64,000 bases of DNA, from positions 1-64,000 of the forward strand of contig CAKSKU010000014.1 of the NCBI GenBank assembly GCA_934465295.1. The letters run 5' to 3'. Positions 16,961-25,334 of this stretch are shown piece after piece. Both the position numbers and the translations under genes were made by a program. Numbering within the stretch: the first letter of the stretch is position 1; every line of letters begins with the position of its first letter. The notes beneath the pieces were generated by a model. That model was not told where the DNA came from. It did no database searches and saw only the letters and a list, made by a program, of their open reading frames with translations. This DNA is from an uncultured Oscillospiraceae bacterium (GTDB taxonomy: Bacteria > Bacillota > Clostridia > Oscillospirales > Ruminococcaceae).

Positions 16961-17755
16961 ATGAATATTTCAGGTATTATTGGTATGGTTTTGGCTTTGG
17001 GACTTATTGTCTGGGGCATTATGACGGGAGGAGACATCATTAACTTCTGGGATCCGCCTTCTGTCGCTATCGTTCTCGGCGGTACTATCGGTACGCTTAT
17101 TTTTACATATCCGCTTTCGGTAATAAAAAATACGGGAAAGATGCTCAAGATCGCATTTATGCCGAAAAAATATGACCCCGAGGACTATATCGCCCAGATG
17201 GTCGAACACTGTAAGACCGCCCGTATGAAGGGTATTCTTGCTCTTGAAGAAAGCGCAAATGCCTGCACAGACCCGTTCATGAAGTCCGCACTCATGCTTA
17301 TCGTCGATGCGAATGAATCGGAAAAGATAAAGTCTATGCTCGATGACTCGATCGATTTTATGTGCGAACGTCACGAAAACAACTACGCTATGTGGATAAA
17401 GGGTTCTGCCGTTGCTCCTGCGATGGGCATGGTAGGTACGCTTATCGGTCTTATCAACATGCTTAAGGGAATGGACGTTACAAACTCCGACTCGGCTTCA
17501 TCGCTCGGTCTTTCGATGTCAACAGCCCTTATCACAACGTTCTATGGCTGTATCCTTGCGCACGTTTTCTGCGGACCTATCGGCAACCTTTGTAAATATA
17601 ACCACAATCAGGAAATTCTCTGCCTCCAGATCATCGAGGAGGGTACTCTTGCCATCGCATCGGGCGCTAACCCGAGATACGTTGAAGAAAAGCTCAGAAT
17701 GATGCTCCCTGCTACCGCAAAGCCTAAGGCTTCAAAGGCTGCTTCTTCTAATTAA
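16961..17755 (+). CDS. motA: Flagellar motor stator protein MotA
   Basis: This 264-residue stator subunit forms a pentamer around MotB and drives rotation with ion flow. It has four membrane helices, two at the N-terminus (about 3-22 and 31-50) and two around 145-200, with the conserved Pro region GSAVAPAMGMVGTLIGL. The cytoplasmic loop (50-145) should interact with FliG charges. The coupling ion cannot be fixed from this subunit alone. AAGGAGG precedes the ATG. motB follows unusually far away, at 194 bases. Confidence 0.95.
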   Translation: MNISGIIGMVLALGLIVWGIMTGGDIINFWDPPSVAIVLGGTIGTLIFTYPLSVIKNTGKMLKIAFMPKKYDPEDYIAQMVEHCKTARMKGILALEESANACTDPFMKSALMLIVDANESEKIKSMLDDSIDFMCERHENNYAMWIKGSAVAPAMGMVGTLIGLINMLKGMDVTNSDSASSLGLSMSTALITTFYGCILAHVFCGPIGNLCKYNHNQEILCLQIIEEGTLAIASGANPRYVEEKLRMMLPATAKPKASKAASSN

Positions 17756-17849
17756 TGGCAGAAATTTTGCTCTGAGCGGAAATTAATGCAGGTTTTTTTA
17801 AAAAAATTTGCTTTTTTACAAAAAAACTATGGCAATTTGTTAAGAAATG

Positions 17850-17858
17850 TGCTATAAT
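17850..17858 (+). promoter_or_regulatory. Extended -10 promoter before motB
   Basis: TG (17850-17851) and TATAAT (17853-17858) form a perfect extended -10. A weak TGGCAA lies 17 bases upstream. It would give motB a transcript independent of motA. Confidence 0.5.
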
Positions 17859-17949
17859 TATTTGAAAACTATTTTTAAGACGCTATATTACCGTATTTTC
17901 AAATACAAGATGTCATATTCATCTGTGTTTATACTGTGAGGTGATTTTT

Positions 17950-18918
17950 GTGGCTCGCAAACGCGGCGGAAATGAAGAAGAAGGCGGAAGCTGGATGGAC
18001 ACCTATGGTGACATGGTAACGCTGCTTTTAACATTCTTCGTTCTTTTGTTCTCAATGTCGTCTATGGATACCAGCAAATGGCAGTATATTGCCGAAGCCT
18101 TTTCAAAGGGTAAAATTTCCGATACCGATATCCGTGTTGTAGGTCAGCCAGACCCGAACAACGACCCGACGGCTGTATATGATGACACTATCCCCGAGGT
18201 CGACAATCAGGACACGGAGATCGTTGATTTTGAAGATTTCTTTATGTATCTTAAAGAGGTCATCACCTCGAACAACCTGTCCGACAGCGTGAATGTCGAA
18301 ATGTCCGACACGGGCGTTTATATGCGATTCAGAGATAATATTTTCTTCGCAGGGGACAGCGATGTTCTCCTTGACGAGGGCAAATTTATCCTTGATGTTA
18401 TTTCGGACGGCATACGTTCGATAAATGAACTTGTCTATGCCATAAAGGTCAGCGGTCATACTGCGGCAAGTGCGGCTTCAAACGTCAACGAATGGGATCT
18501 TTCTTCGGGAAGAGCCAATTCTGTTATCAAGTATATGATAAGCCTTGATGCCTGCGACTCCGATAAATTCTCCTCCGCAGGCTACGGAAAGAACCGCCCG
18601 CTTGAGGATAACTCGACCGAAGAAGGCAGACGTCAGAACCGCCGAGTTGAGATCGTCTTTATCCGAAATGATATGGACTTCACAAATCCCGATGTCCTGA
18701 ATGAGCTTTTGCAGCTTGAATTCGGTACGAACTTCGTCCTCCCTTCGGGTTCGGAAGGCTCATCTATGCTCGATGAAAGCACTGACGATTCCTCTGTCGA
18801 AACGATAACTCCCGCAGATACGGGAAGAAACGACCCGAACAAGACCTACGTTTCCAAAGAGGATACCATAAACGAAATGAAGGAAAGCAAGACCGCCGCA
18901 CCGACAGCGGCAGAATGA
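17950..18918 (+). CDS. motB: Flagellar motor protein MotB
   Basis: This 322-residue stator subunit has a single membrane helix (about 22-38) that carries the essential ion-binding Asp21 in SWMDTYGDMVTLLLTFF. A plug and linker follow, then an OmpA-like peptidoglycan-binding domain (about 120-240) with VSGHTAASAASNVNEWDLSS. The C-terminal 60 residues are an acidic, low-complexity tail. GTG at 17950 is preferred to GTG 17941 because GAGGTGAT precedes it and the start MARKR fits the family. fliL, normally next, is missing and fliM follows at 58 bases. Confidence 0.95.
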   Translation: MARKRGGNEEEGGSWMDTYGDMVTLLLTFFVLLFSMSSMDTSKWQYIAEAFSKGKISDTDIRVVGQPDPNNDPTAVYDDTIPEVDNQDTEIVDFEDFFMYLKEVITSNNLSDSVNVEMSDTGVYMRFRDNIFFAGDSDVLLDEGKFILDVISDGIRSINELVYAIKVSGHTAASAASNVNEWDLSSGRANSVIKYMISLDACDSDKFSSAGYGKNRPLEDNSTEEGRRQNRRVEIVFIRNDMDFTNPDVLNELLQLEFGTNFVLPSGSEGSSMLDESTDDSSVETITPADTGRNDPNKTYVSKEDTINEMKESKTAAPTAAE

Positions 18919-18976
18919 TAGACCTATAAAGTACAGATCGGTTTTTCCGTCTGTCAGAAAGGAATGATCCGAATAT

Positions 18977-19984
18977 ATGGCTGACGTACTGTCGCAAAGC
19001 CAGATCGACGCTCTTCTGAACAGCTTTTCGGAAGAAGGCGCAAAGGCTTTGGACGAGATCGAGGAGCAGTCAAACGAGAAAAAAGTCAAGACCTATGACT
19101 TTAAAATGCCGAAAAAGTTCACCAAGGAACAGCTCAAAACGATCGACGGCATTTTTGAAAACTATTCCCGTGTGCTTTCCTCTTATCTGACCGGTCTGCT
19201 GCGTGTTTACTGCAAGGTGGAGGTCATTCAGACCGAGGAGCAGCTCTATTATGAGTTCAACAATGCTCTTCCCGATTATGTTATGATGTCTATGGTCAAT
19301 ATGGGGATCATGGACGATGATGTGCTTGAAACAAGCTGTATCATCCAGCTTTCAAACCCTATCAGCTACACGATGATGGACAGACTGATGGGCGGCGCAG
19401 GCACTTATACCGACCAGTCGAGGGATTTCACCGAGATCGAGGTCGAGCTGCTGACAACAGTCATAAAGCGAATGGCGGCACTGCTGAAAGAACCGTGGGG
19501 AAGCTACATAGACGTAAATCCGTCCCTTACATCGGTCGAAACAAATTCAAGAGTCGTTCAGCCGTTCTCACCCGATGAAGTCGTTATAATCGTAATGCTC
19601 GAAGTCGAGATCAAGGACGTAAAGAATACTATTTCAATATGTATCCCTGCGATGGGTCTCGAATCGATAATGGCAAAGTTCGGCGATAAATGGTCAAGGG
19701 GTACTAAGAAGCTTGATCCGAAGCGTGAAAATGAGAGAAAGATATCTCTTATGGACGCAATAAAGGATTCCGACCTGAAGATCGATGCTGTTCTCTGCGA
19801 AACTACGCTTGATCTGTATGACGTTCTTACCCTTCAGGAGGGCGATGTCATTCCGCTCAATGTGCCTATCGACAGCAATATTACCGTTAAGATCGGAAAT
19901 AATCTCTGGTTTGACGGCAAGCTTGGCATAAAAAACAGCAAGAAAGCCGTTAAAATCGATAATATATATAAAGAATTGAGGTAA
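18977..19984 (+). CDS. fliM: Flagellar motor switch protein FliM
   Basis: This 335-residue C-ring protein binds phosphorylated CheY through an N-terminal peptide (VLSQSQIDALLNSF, residues 4-17). It then has the FliM middle domain (about 45-235) and a C-terminal SpoA/FliN-like domain (about 260-335). The length is typical. It overlaps nothing and is followed at 8 bases by fliY. The intact LSQ motif shows that CheY-P can act at the switch in this organism. Confidence 0.96.
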   Translation: MADVLSQSQIDALLNSFSEEGAKALDEIEEQSNEKKVKTYDFKMPKKFTKEQLKTIDGIFENYSRVLSSYLTGLLRVYCKVEVIQTEEQLYYEFNNALPDYVMMSMVNMGIMDDDVLETSCIIQLSNPISYTMMDRLMGGAGTYTDQSRDFTEIEVELLTTVIKRMAALLKEPWGSYIDVNPSLTSVETNSRVVQPFSPDEVVIIVMLEVEIKDVKNTISICIPAMGLESIMAKFGDKWSRGTKKLDPKRENERKISLMDAIKDSDLKIDAVLCETTLDLYDVLTLQEGDVIPLNVPIDSNITVKIGNNLWFDGKLGIKNSKKAVKIDNIYKELR

Positions 19985-19992
19985 GAGCAATA

Positions 19993-21321
19993 ATGAGTGA
20001 TGAAAAACTTGTTGACGGATTCGGCGATGTCGAGAAAGACGCCATCGGTGAGATAATGAACATCACCATGGGTTCGGCAGCCACTGCCGTGTCCAATCTT
20101 CTCTCGGCTAAGGTATGGATCACCACTCCGACCGTGACCGTCGTGAGCGCAAAGGATCTCTCGTTTCCTGAACTTGAACCTTCTATTATGGTCAGGATCA
20201 AATATGTACAGGGCGTTACGGGACAGAATGTTCTCGTTCTCAAACAGAATGATGTTCAGCTTATTCTCGATCAGCTCATGGGTCTGCCGCTCGAAATAAC
20301 GGATGATTTTAAATTTGATGAAATGAATATTTCCGCCGTCTGCGAAGTAATGAACCAGATGATGGGTGCAGCAGCAACGGCACTTTCGGAAATAATCGAT
20401 ACAACGGTCGATATTTCCACTCCCGAGGCGATCGTTGAGGACAGCCAAAAGCTTATCGCTGACCTTTATGATGTCAATGGTGCGGAAAATGTAGTAAGCA
20501 TCAAATTCAACCTTACTATTGACGGAGTTATAAATTCCGAATTTATTTCTGTGCTTACAATAGATCTCGCCAAGGAAATGGCTGAAAAGATGATGGCAGG
20601 TTACAGCGCTGCCGCTGATGAAGCTTCTGCACCCGCTGCACCGGCTCCCGAGCCTGCACCCGCTGCTCCGACAGCGCCTGCACCGAGCGGTTCGTCACTT
20701 TCTCAGGCAGAGATAGAAGCAATGGTCAGCGGAGGTGCAGCTGCAAATCCTGCTCCGACACCGCAGCCGCAGCCCGCTCCGATGCCGCAGGCAAATATGC
20801 CTCAGCAGAATATACCGCAGGCTATGCCGAACGCCCCACAGGGTATGCCTCAGCAGCCTATGCAGGGAATGTACGGCTACGACCCGAATATGCAGCAGCA
20901 GTACGGTATGTACGGTCAGATGCCGCAGGGTCAGCCGATGCCGAATATGTATCCTCAGCAGCCATACGGCTATCCGCAGCAGCCGCAGATGAACATTCAG
21001 CCCGTTCAGCTCCAGAATTTTGCCGCATACAACAACGCTTCGCTCAGCAAGGATCAGAACGATAATCTTAAGCTTCTTATGGGCGTTCCGCTCAATGTCA
21101 GCGTTGAGATCGGCTCGACGACCAAAAAGGTCAAGGAGATACTCGAATTCACACAGGGTACTATCATCGAGCTTGAAAGGCAGGCAGGCGCACCCGTTGA
21201 TATCGTTGTAAACGGAAACCTTATCGCAAAGGGCGATGTCGTTGTTATCGATGATAACTTTGCTGTAAGAATAACTGAAATAATCAGATCCAAATTTTTG
21301 GATAATTTAGGTAAGGAGTAA
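19993..21321 (+). CDS. fliY: Flagellar motor switch phosphatase FliY (CheC-FliN fusion)
   Basis: This 442-residue fusion has a CheC/FliY-type CheY-P phosphatase domain at 1-200, with signatures EIMNITMGSA (20-29) and EVMNQMMGAA (118-127). A Pro/Gln/Met-rich linker (205-345) and a C-terminal FliN/SpoA domain (about 355-442) follow. In Bacillus FliY the CheY-binding LSQDEIDALL-like peptide is at the N-terminus. Here the N-terminus lacks it and LSQAEIEAM appears inside the linker at 236-244. It completes the C ring with FliM and FliG and should dephosphorylate CheY-P at the motor. Confidence 0.95.
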   Translation: MSDEKLVDGFGDVEKDAIGEIMNITMGSAATAVSNLLSAKVWITTPTVTVVSAKDLSFPELEPSIMVRIKYVQGVTGQNVLVLKQNDVQLILDQLMGLPLEITDDFKFDEMNISAVCEVMNQMMGAAATALSEIIDTTVDISTPEAIVEDSQKLIADLYDVNGAENVVSIKFNLTIDGVINSEFISVLTIDLAKEMAEKMMAGYSAAADEASAPAAPAPEPAPAAPTAPAPSGSSLSQAEIEAMVSGGAAANPAPTPQPQPAPMPQANMPQQNIPQAMPNAPQGMPQQPMQGMYGYDPNMQQQYGMYGQMPQGQPMPNMYPQQPYGYPQQPQMNIQPVQLQNFAAYNNASLSKDQNDNLKLLMGVPLNVSVEIGSTTKKVKEILEFTQGTIIELERQAGAPVDIVVNGNLIAKGDVVVIDDNFAVRITEIIRSKFLDNLGKE

Positions 21322-21327
21322 TTAATT

Positions 21328-21690
21328 ATGGATAAGAAGATCATGCTTGTTGATGACGCCGCTTTTATGAGAATGATGATCAAGGACGCTCTCACAAAGA
21401 ACGGATATACCAATATTATCGAAGCTGCTGACGGTGAGATCGCCTGCACAAAGTATGCCGCAGAACACCCCGACCTCGTTATTATGGACATCACAATGCC
21501 TAACAAGACAGGAATTGAAGCTCTCAAGGATATCAAGACGAGCGATCCTGCTGCAAAGGTCGTAATGTGCTCGGCTATGGGTCAGGAATCAATGGTCGTT
21601 GAAGCTATCAAGCTTGGCGCTCTTGACTTTATCGTAAAGCCCTTCAAGGCAGACAGAATCCTCCAGACGGTTCAGAAGGTTTTAGGCTAA
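21328..21690 (+). CDS. cheY: Chemotaxis response regulator CheY
   Basis: This 120-residue single receiver domain has acidic pocket Asp9/Asp10, phosphoacceptor Asp54 in VIMDITMPNK, the switch Ser in MCSAMGQ and the conserved Lys in VKPFKA. Phosphorylated by CheA (not encoded here), it binds FliM to change rotation. It lies between fliY and fliO, the standard Firmicutes position, 6 bases after fliY with AAGGAG inside the fliY end. Confidence 0.95.
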   Translation: MDKKIMLVDDAAFMRMMIKDALTKNGYTNIIEAADGEIACTKYAAEHPDLVIMDITMPNKTGIEALKDIKTSDPAAKVVMCSAMGQESMVVEAIKLGALDFIVKPFKADRILQTVQKVLG

Positions 21691-21705
21691 GAGAGGACGG
21701 CAATA

Positions 21706-22113
21706 GTGCCAAGTGTTTTACTGATGATCTGCTCCCTGCTGGGAGTGATCGGACTCATTTTTCTTGTTTATTACGGAACAAGATGGCTCAACAAAAAATT
21801 CCGCAGCACAGGCTGGAACGGCTTGGAGCGCGGGATAAAGATAATCGACTGCATCGGCGTTGCGCAGGATAAGCAGCTCCTTGTCGTAAAGGTCGGCAAA
21901 AAGGGTATGCTTCTGGGCGTCGCTCCGAACAGCATCACAAAGCTCTGCGATATCGATGACGATGATATCAGCGATATGCAGAGGGAAACAGAGGAAAATG
22001 CCTCAGTTTCGTTCTCGGAAAGCTTCAAAAACGCTTTCTTCAAGAAAAATACAGCGGAAAACGGCTCGGCTCGGGAGGACGGTAAGGAAAACAATGAGAA
22101 AAATGATTTCTGA
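21706..22113 (+). CDS. fliO: Flagellar biosynthesis protein FliO
   Basis: This 135-residue protein has one N-terminal membrane helix (about 2-22) and a cytoplasmic domain with the FliO core (IKIIDCIGVAQDKQLLVVKV). It helps assemble the FliP5FliR export gate. The acidic C-terminal tail is variable. The start is GTG at 21706 with GAGAGGAC upstream. Its last 20 bases overlap the start of fliP, indicating coupled translation. Confidence 0.88.
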   Translation: MPSVLLMICSLLGVIGLIFLVYYGTRWLNKKFRSTGWNGLERGIKIIDCIGVAQDKQLLVVKVGKKGMLLGVAPNSITKLCDIDDDDISDMQRETEENASVSFSESFKNAFFKKNTAENGSAREDGKENNEKNDF

Positions 22114-23068
22114 TGCCAAGGCTTCTCTGCCGATAACGGTCTTTATCGCAGTGGCGGCTGCAATAGCGGCAATGCTCATATTTGCGCCGCTCAATGCACA
22201 CGCAGAGGACGGGATAACGGTCACGACCACTGCGCCGACGACCGAGATCTCCATAGAGACAACGATACCGAACGTTGAGACCACCGTTCCGCAGCAGACC
22301 CAGCCGCTCCAGAACCCCGAAACGCAGGTCCGGGAGCAGCAGGACGATGAGCTTCCCTACGAAACGCCCAAAACGGACGATGAAGCGCAAAGTCTGCTCG
22401 ATCTGCTTGACATAAATAATTCCAGCACAGTTGACCTCATTCTTCTGATAACGATATTGTCGCTTGCGCCGTCAATTCTTGTAATGCTGACATGCTTTAC
22501 AAGAATAATCATCTCATTCTCGCTCCTGCGAAATGCGATGGGCGTTCAGCAGACTCCTCCGAATCAGGTGATGATAGGTCTTGCGTTGTTTTTGACGATG
22601 TTTATTATGAAGCCCGTTTTGTCCGAGATGAACGAGGTCGCATATGTGCCGTACAAGAACGGCGAATATACGATGACCGAGGCTGCGAAAGAAGCCTCCG
22701 TTCCGCTCAAAACGTGGATGCTCAAAAACACATCGAACGAATCGATGAATTTCTTCCTCGAGCTTTCCGATACGGAGATAGAAGCCGAAACGGAAGAGGA
22801 GTTCATCAATGAGGTAAGCTTTACAACAGTTGTGCCTGCTTTTATCCTCAGCGAGATAAAGATCGGCTTCGAGATCGGTTTCCTTATCTACATACCGTTC
22901 CTGATAGTCGATATCGTTGTTTCAACGCTGCTGATGTCAATGGGTATGATGATGCTTCCGCCGACAACGATCTCGATACCGTTCAAGATACTGCTTTTCG
23001 TGCTTGTGGACGGCTGGTCGCTGCTCACCGCATCGCTCGTGAACGGATTCAATCCGCTCGGAACATAG
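22094..23068 (+). CDS. fliP: Flagellar export gate protein FliP
   Basis: This 324-residue core subunit of the export gate has a signal-like hydrophobic segment (about 13-35) and a Thr/Pro/Glu-rich stretch (40-90) longer than usual. The canonical FliP body follows, with membrane helices containing LSLAPSILVMLTCFTRI and the C-terminal MGMMMLPPTTISIPFKILLF. ATG 22094 is chosen over an in-frame start at 21956, since AAGGAA precedes it and the signal segment begins there. It is followed by fliQ at 13 bases. Confidence 0.95.
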   Translation: MRKMISDAKASLPITVFIAVAAAIAAMLIFAPLNAHAEDGITVTTTAPTTEISIETTIPNVETTVPQQTQPLQNPETQVREQQDDELPYETPKTDDEAQSLLDLLDINNSSTVDLILLITILSLAPSILVMLTCFTRIIISFSLLRNAMGVQQTPPNQVMIGLALFLTMFIMKPVLSEMNEVAYVPYKNGEYTMTEAAKEASVPLKTWMLKNTSNESMNFFLELSDTEIEAETEEEFINEVSFTTVVPAFILSEIKIGFEIGFLIYIPFLIVDIVVSTLLMSMGMMMLPPTTISIPFKILLFVLVDGWSLLTASLVNGFNPLGT

Positions 23069-23081
23069 TCGGAGGCAGGGT

Positions 23082-23363
23082 ATGACGCAGGATATAATTT
23101 TACAGATCTTCCGTGAGTGTCTGCTGCTTTGCATAAAGCTCGGCGGTCCGCTCCTCCTTGTGAGCATGGCAGTAGGTCTGGTGATCTCGATTTTACAGGC
23201 GGCAACGCAGGTGCATGAGCAAACGCTCTCGTTCGTGCCGAAGCTGCTTGTTATAGCTGTTATGCTGCTGCTTATGGCACCGTTTATGATGAATTCGATG
23301 AACGATTTCTTCACCGAAATATTTGATATCATCGCAAAGGTCAGCAGCCAGACAGTCCTTTAA
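23082..23363 (+). CDS. fliQ: Flagellar export gate protein FliQ
   Basis: This 93-residue export-gate subunit has two membrane helices forming a hairpin (about 17-42 and 50-75). The conserved GGPLLLVSMAVGLVISILQA and QEQTLSFVPK-like segment (HEQTLSFVPK here) identify the family. It packs around the FliP-FliR core to seal the channel. GGAGG lies before the ATG. Confidence 0.95.
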   Translation: MTQDIILQIFRECLLLCIKLGGPLLLVSMAVGLVISILQAATQVHEQTLSFVPKLLVIAVMLLLMAPFMMNSMNDFFTEIFDIIAKVSSQTVL

Positions 23364-23378
23364 AAACGGGAGGGCGGA

Positions 23379-24161
23379 ATGGATTTTTACAGCCTCCTGT
23401 TCGATAATTTTGAAACAAATCTCTTGATCTTTTCAAGAGTTCTCGGCATTTTTGCCTTTAATCCGATACTTTCGCGAAGAAACATTCCTCAGATAGTAAA
23501 GGTCGTATGCTGCATACTTATCTCGATGATAGTTATAATGGTGCGGCAGCCCGAACCCGTTGAAACGGGAACGGTGATAGGCGTTTACCTTGCGATGCTG
23601 CTGAAGGAGGGCTTCGTGGGAGCGGTGCTCGGTTTTATTACCGATATGTTTTTTTACAGCGTTCAGATGAGCGGCGAAATAATGGATATGCAGTCGGGTC
23701 TCGGTATGGCTAAGGTATTCGACCCAGGCACGAACCTCCAAATGTCAATAATGGGTTCGTTCGTCAGCTTTATGATGTATCTCTATTTCTTTGTGATAAA
23801 TGCTCATTTGACATATATAGAGCTTTTCGTGAAGTCGTTCGATATCATTCCGCTCGGGTTTGAGGGCATAAACCCCGACCTCGGCATTTCGATAGTCGAA
23901 TATTTCAGCGTCGTGCTTACGCTTGTGCTGAAAATTGCGATGCCGCTGATAGTTTCGCAGACGATACTCCAGTTCTGCGTAGGCGTTCTGATGAAATCTG
24001 TTCCGCAGATACAGATAATGGTCATAAATATTCAGTTAAAGGTAGGCTTCGGCTTCCTGATACTGTTCCTTGTGGCTGTTCCGCTGTCGGATTTTATTGA
24101 AAAGTTCATGGATACTTGGCTTGAGACCCTTGAGGGCGTTCTTCCCCTCATACCTGCATAG
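23379..24161 (+). CDS. fliR: Flagellar export gate protein FliR
   Basis: This 260-residue multi-pass protein (about six helices) is structurally a FliP-FliQ fusion and is present once in the export gate. Recognisable segments are RVLGIFAFNPILSRRNIP, GEIMDMQSGLGMA and a C-terminal membrane region. It follows fliQ by 15 bases and precedes flhB by 20, the invariant Firmicutes order. GGGAGG lies before the ATG. Confidence 0.95.
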   Translation: MDFYSLLFDNFETNLLIFSRVLGIFAFNPILSRRNIPQIVKVVCCILISMIVIMVRQPEPVETGTVIGVYLAMLLKEGFVGAVLGFITDMFFYSVQMSGEIMDMQSGLGMAKVFDPGTNLQMSIMGSFVSFMMYLYFFVINAHLTYIELFVKSFDIIPLGFEGINPDLGISIVEYFSVVLTLVLKIAMPLIVSQTILQFCVGVLMKSVPQIQIMVINIQLKVGFGFLILFLVAVPLSDFIEKFMDTWLETLEGVLPLIPA

Positions 24162-24181
24162 TTCCCAAGGGGGGAGAATAA

Positions 24182-25264
24182 ATGGCTGAAAGCGCAGGCG
24201 AGAAAACCGAAAAGGCGACCGAACATAAACGGCGTGAGGAGCGTAAAAAGGGCAACGTTATGCAAAGCAAGGACGTTGTTACCGCCGCTTTCATACTCAT
24301 TATATTCTCGCTGCTGAAGGTCCTTATGAAAACGATGATCGCCGTGTGCGAAAGCTCGTTTGACTACTGGTTCGATCTCGCAGGCAGCGGAATGGACGGG
24401 ATACGCATTGACGAAATGCCGTTTTATTCCAAGCTGGCGATAGAAATAGGCAAAGTCCTGCTGATATGCGCAGGTCCGACGCTTATTGTCGGCGTTCTCG
24501 TTACGGTCATCGCAACGGGCGCACAGACAAAGTTCATTTTCTCAAAGGAATCGATAAAATTCAAGTTCGACAAGCTTAATCCGATAAACGGGATAAAGAA
24601 AATGTTCTCGGTAAGCTCGCTTTTTGAGCTTGCAAAATCGCTGCTGAAGCTTGTTATCCTCACCGTCATAGTTTATGACGAAGTAAAAAAGAGAATACCC
24701 GAGTTTGCAAGGCTCTTCGATCTGGAGATAGCAAGCTCGATGATGTATATGCTTGATACGATATTTTCTATCGTTATCAAGGTCGCAGCCGTTTTTGTCG
24801 GTGTTGCGGCGGTCGATGTCCTTTTCCAGTATTTCAAGTTTGAAAAGGATATGAGAATGACTAAGCAGGAGGTCAAGGAGGAGTATAAGAACCTCGAAGG
24901 CGATCCGCAGGTCAAGGGCAAGCGCCGCCAGATACAGCGGCAGATGGCAATGAGCCGAATGATGGATTCCGTCCCCGATTCGGACGTTATCATAAGAAAC
25001 CCTACGCATTTCGCCGTTGCGATAAAGTATGACAAGGACAAGAACAATGCGCCTGTCGTGCTTGCAAAGGGCGCAGACAACCTTGCGATGAAGATCGTAG
25101 GCATCGCCGAAGAGCACGATATCGCCATGGTGGAAAACAAGCCGCTCGCCCGCGGTCTTTACGATTCGGTCGAGGTCGGAAGGGAGATACCGCCCGATTT
25201 TTACCGAGCTGTTGCGGAAGTCCTCTCGTTCGTATATAAATTACAGGGCAGGATGCCCGAATAA
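24182..25264 (+). CDS. flhB: Flagellar export switch protein FlhB
   Basis: This 360-residue membrane protein controls substrate switching. The N-terminus (GEKTEKATEHKRREERKKGN) and four membrane helices are typical. The cytoplasmic domain carries the autocleavage motif NPTH near residue 280, within VIIRNPTHFAVAIKYD. FliK acts on this domain to end hook growth. It is a normal-length protein with no internal SpoIIIE-like or FliR fusion. Confidence 0.96.
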   Translation: MAESAGEKTEKATEHKRREERKKGNVMQSKDVVTAAFILIIFSLLKVLMKTMIAVCESSFDYWFDLAGSGMDGIRIDEMPFYSKLAIEIGKVLLICAGPTLIVGVLVTVIATGAQTKFIFSKESIKFKFDKLNPINGIKKMFSVSSLFELAKSLLKLVILTVIVYDEVKKRIPEFARLFDLEIASSMMYMLDTIFSIVIKVAAVFVGVAAVDVLFQYFKFEKDMRMTKQEVKEEYKNLEGDPQVKGKRRQIQRQMAMSRMMDSVPDSDVIIRNPTHFAVAIKYDKDKNNAPVVLAKGADNLAMKIVGIAEEHDIAMVENKPLARGLYDSVEVGREIPPDFYRAVAEVLSFVYKLQGRMPE

Positions 25265-25334
25265 AAAAACGCATAACCTATCTGCATAACAGCAGATATT
25301 CACATATTTCAGAAAGGCAGAGTGTTGCAGGACT

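Noticed and set aside
17790..17812. AT-rich palindrome after motA as a terminator
   Set aside because: The stem is almost only A-T pairs and would be weak. Transcription probably continues or restarts from the motB promoter.
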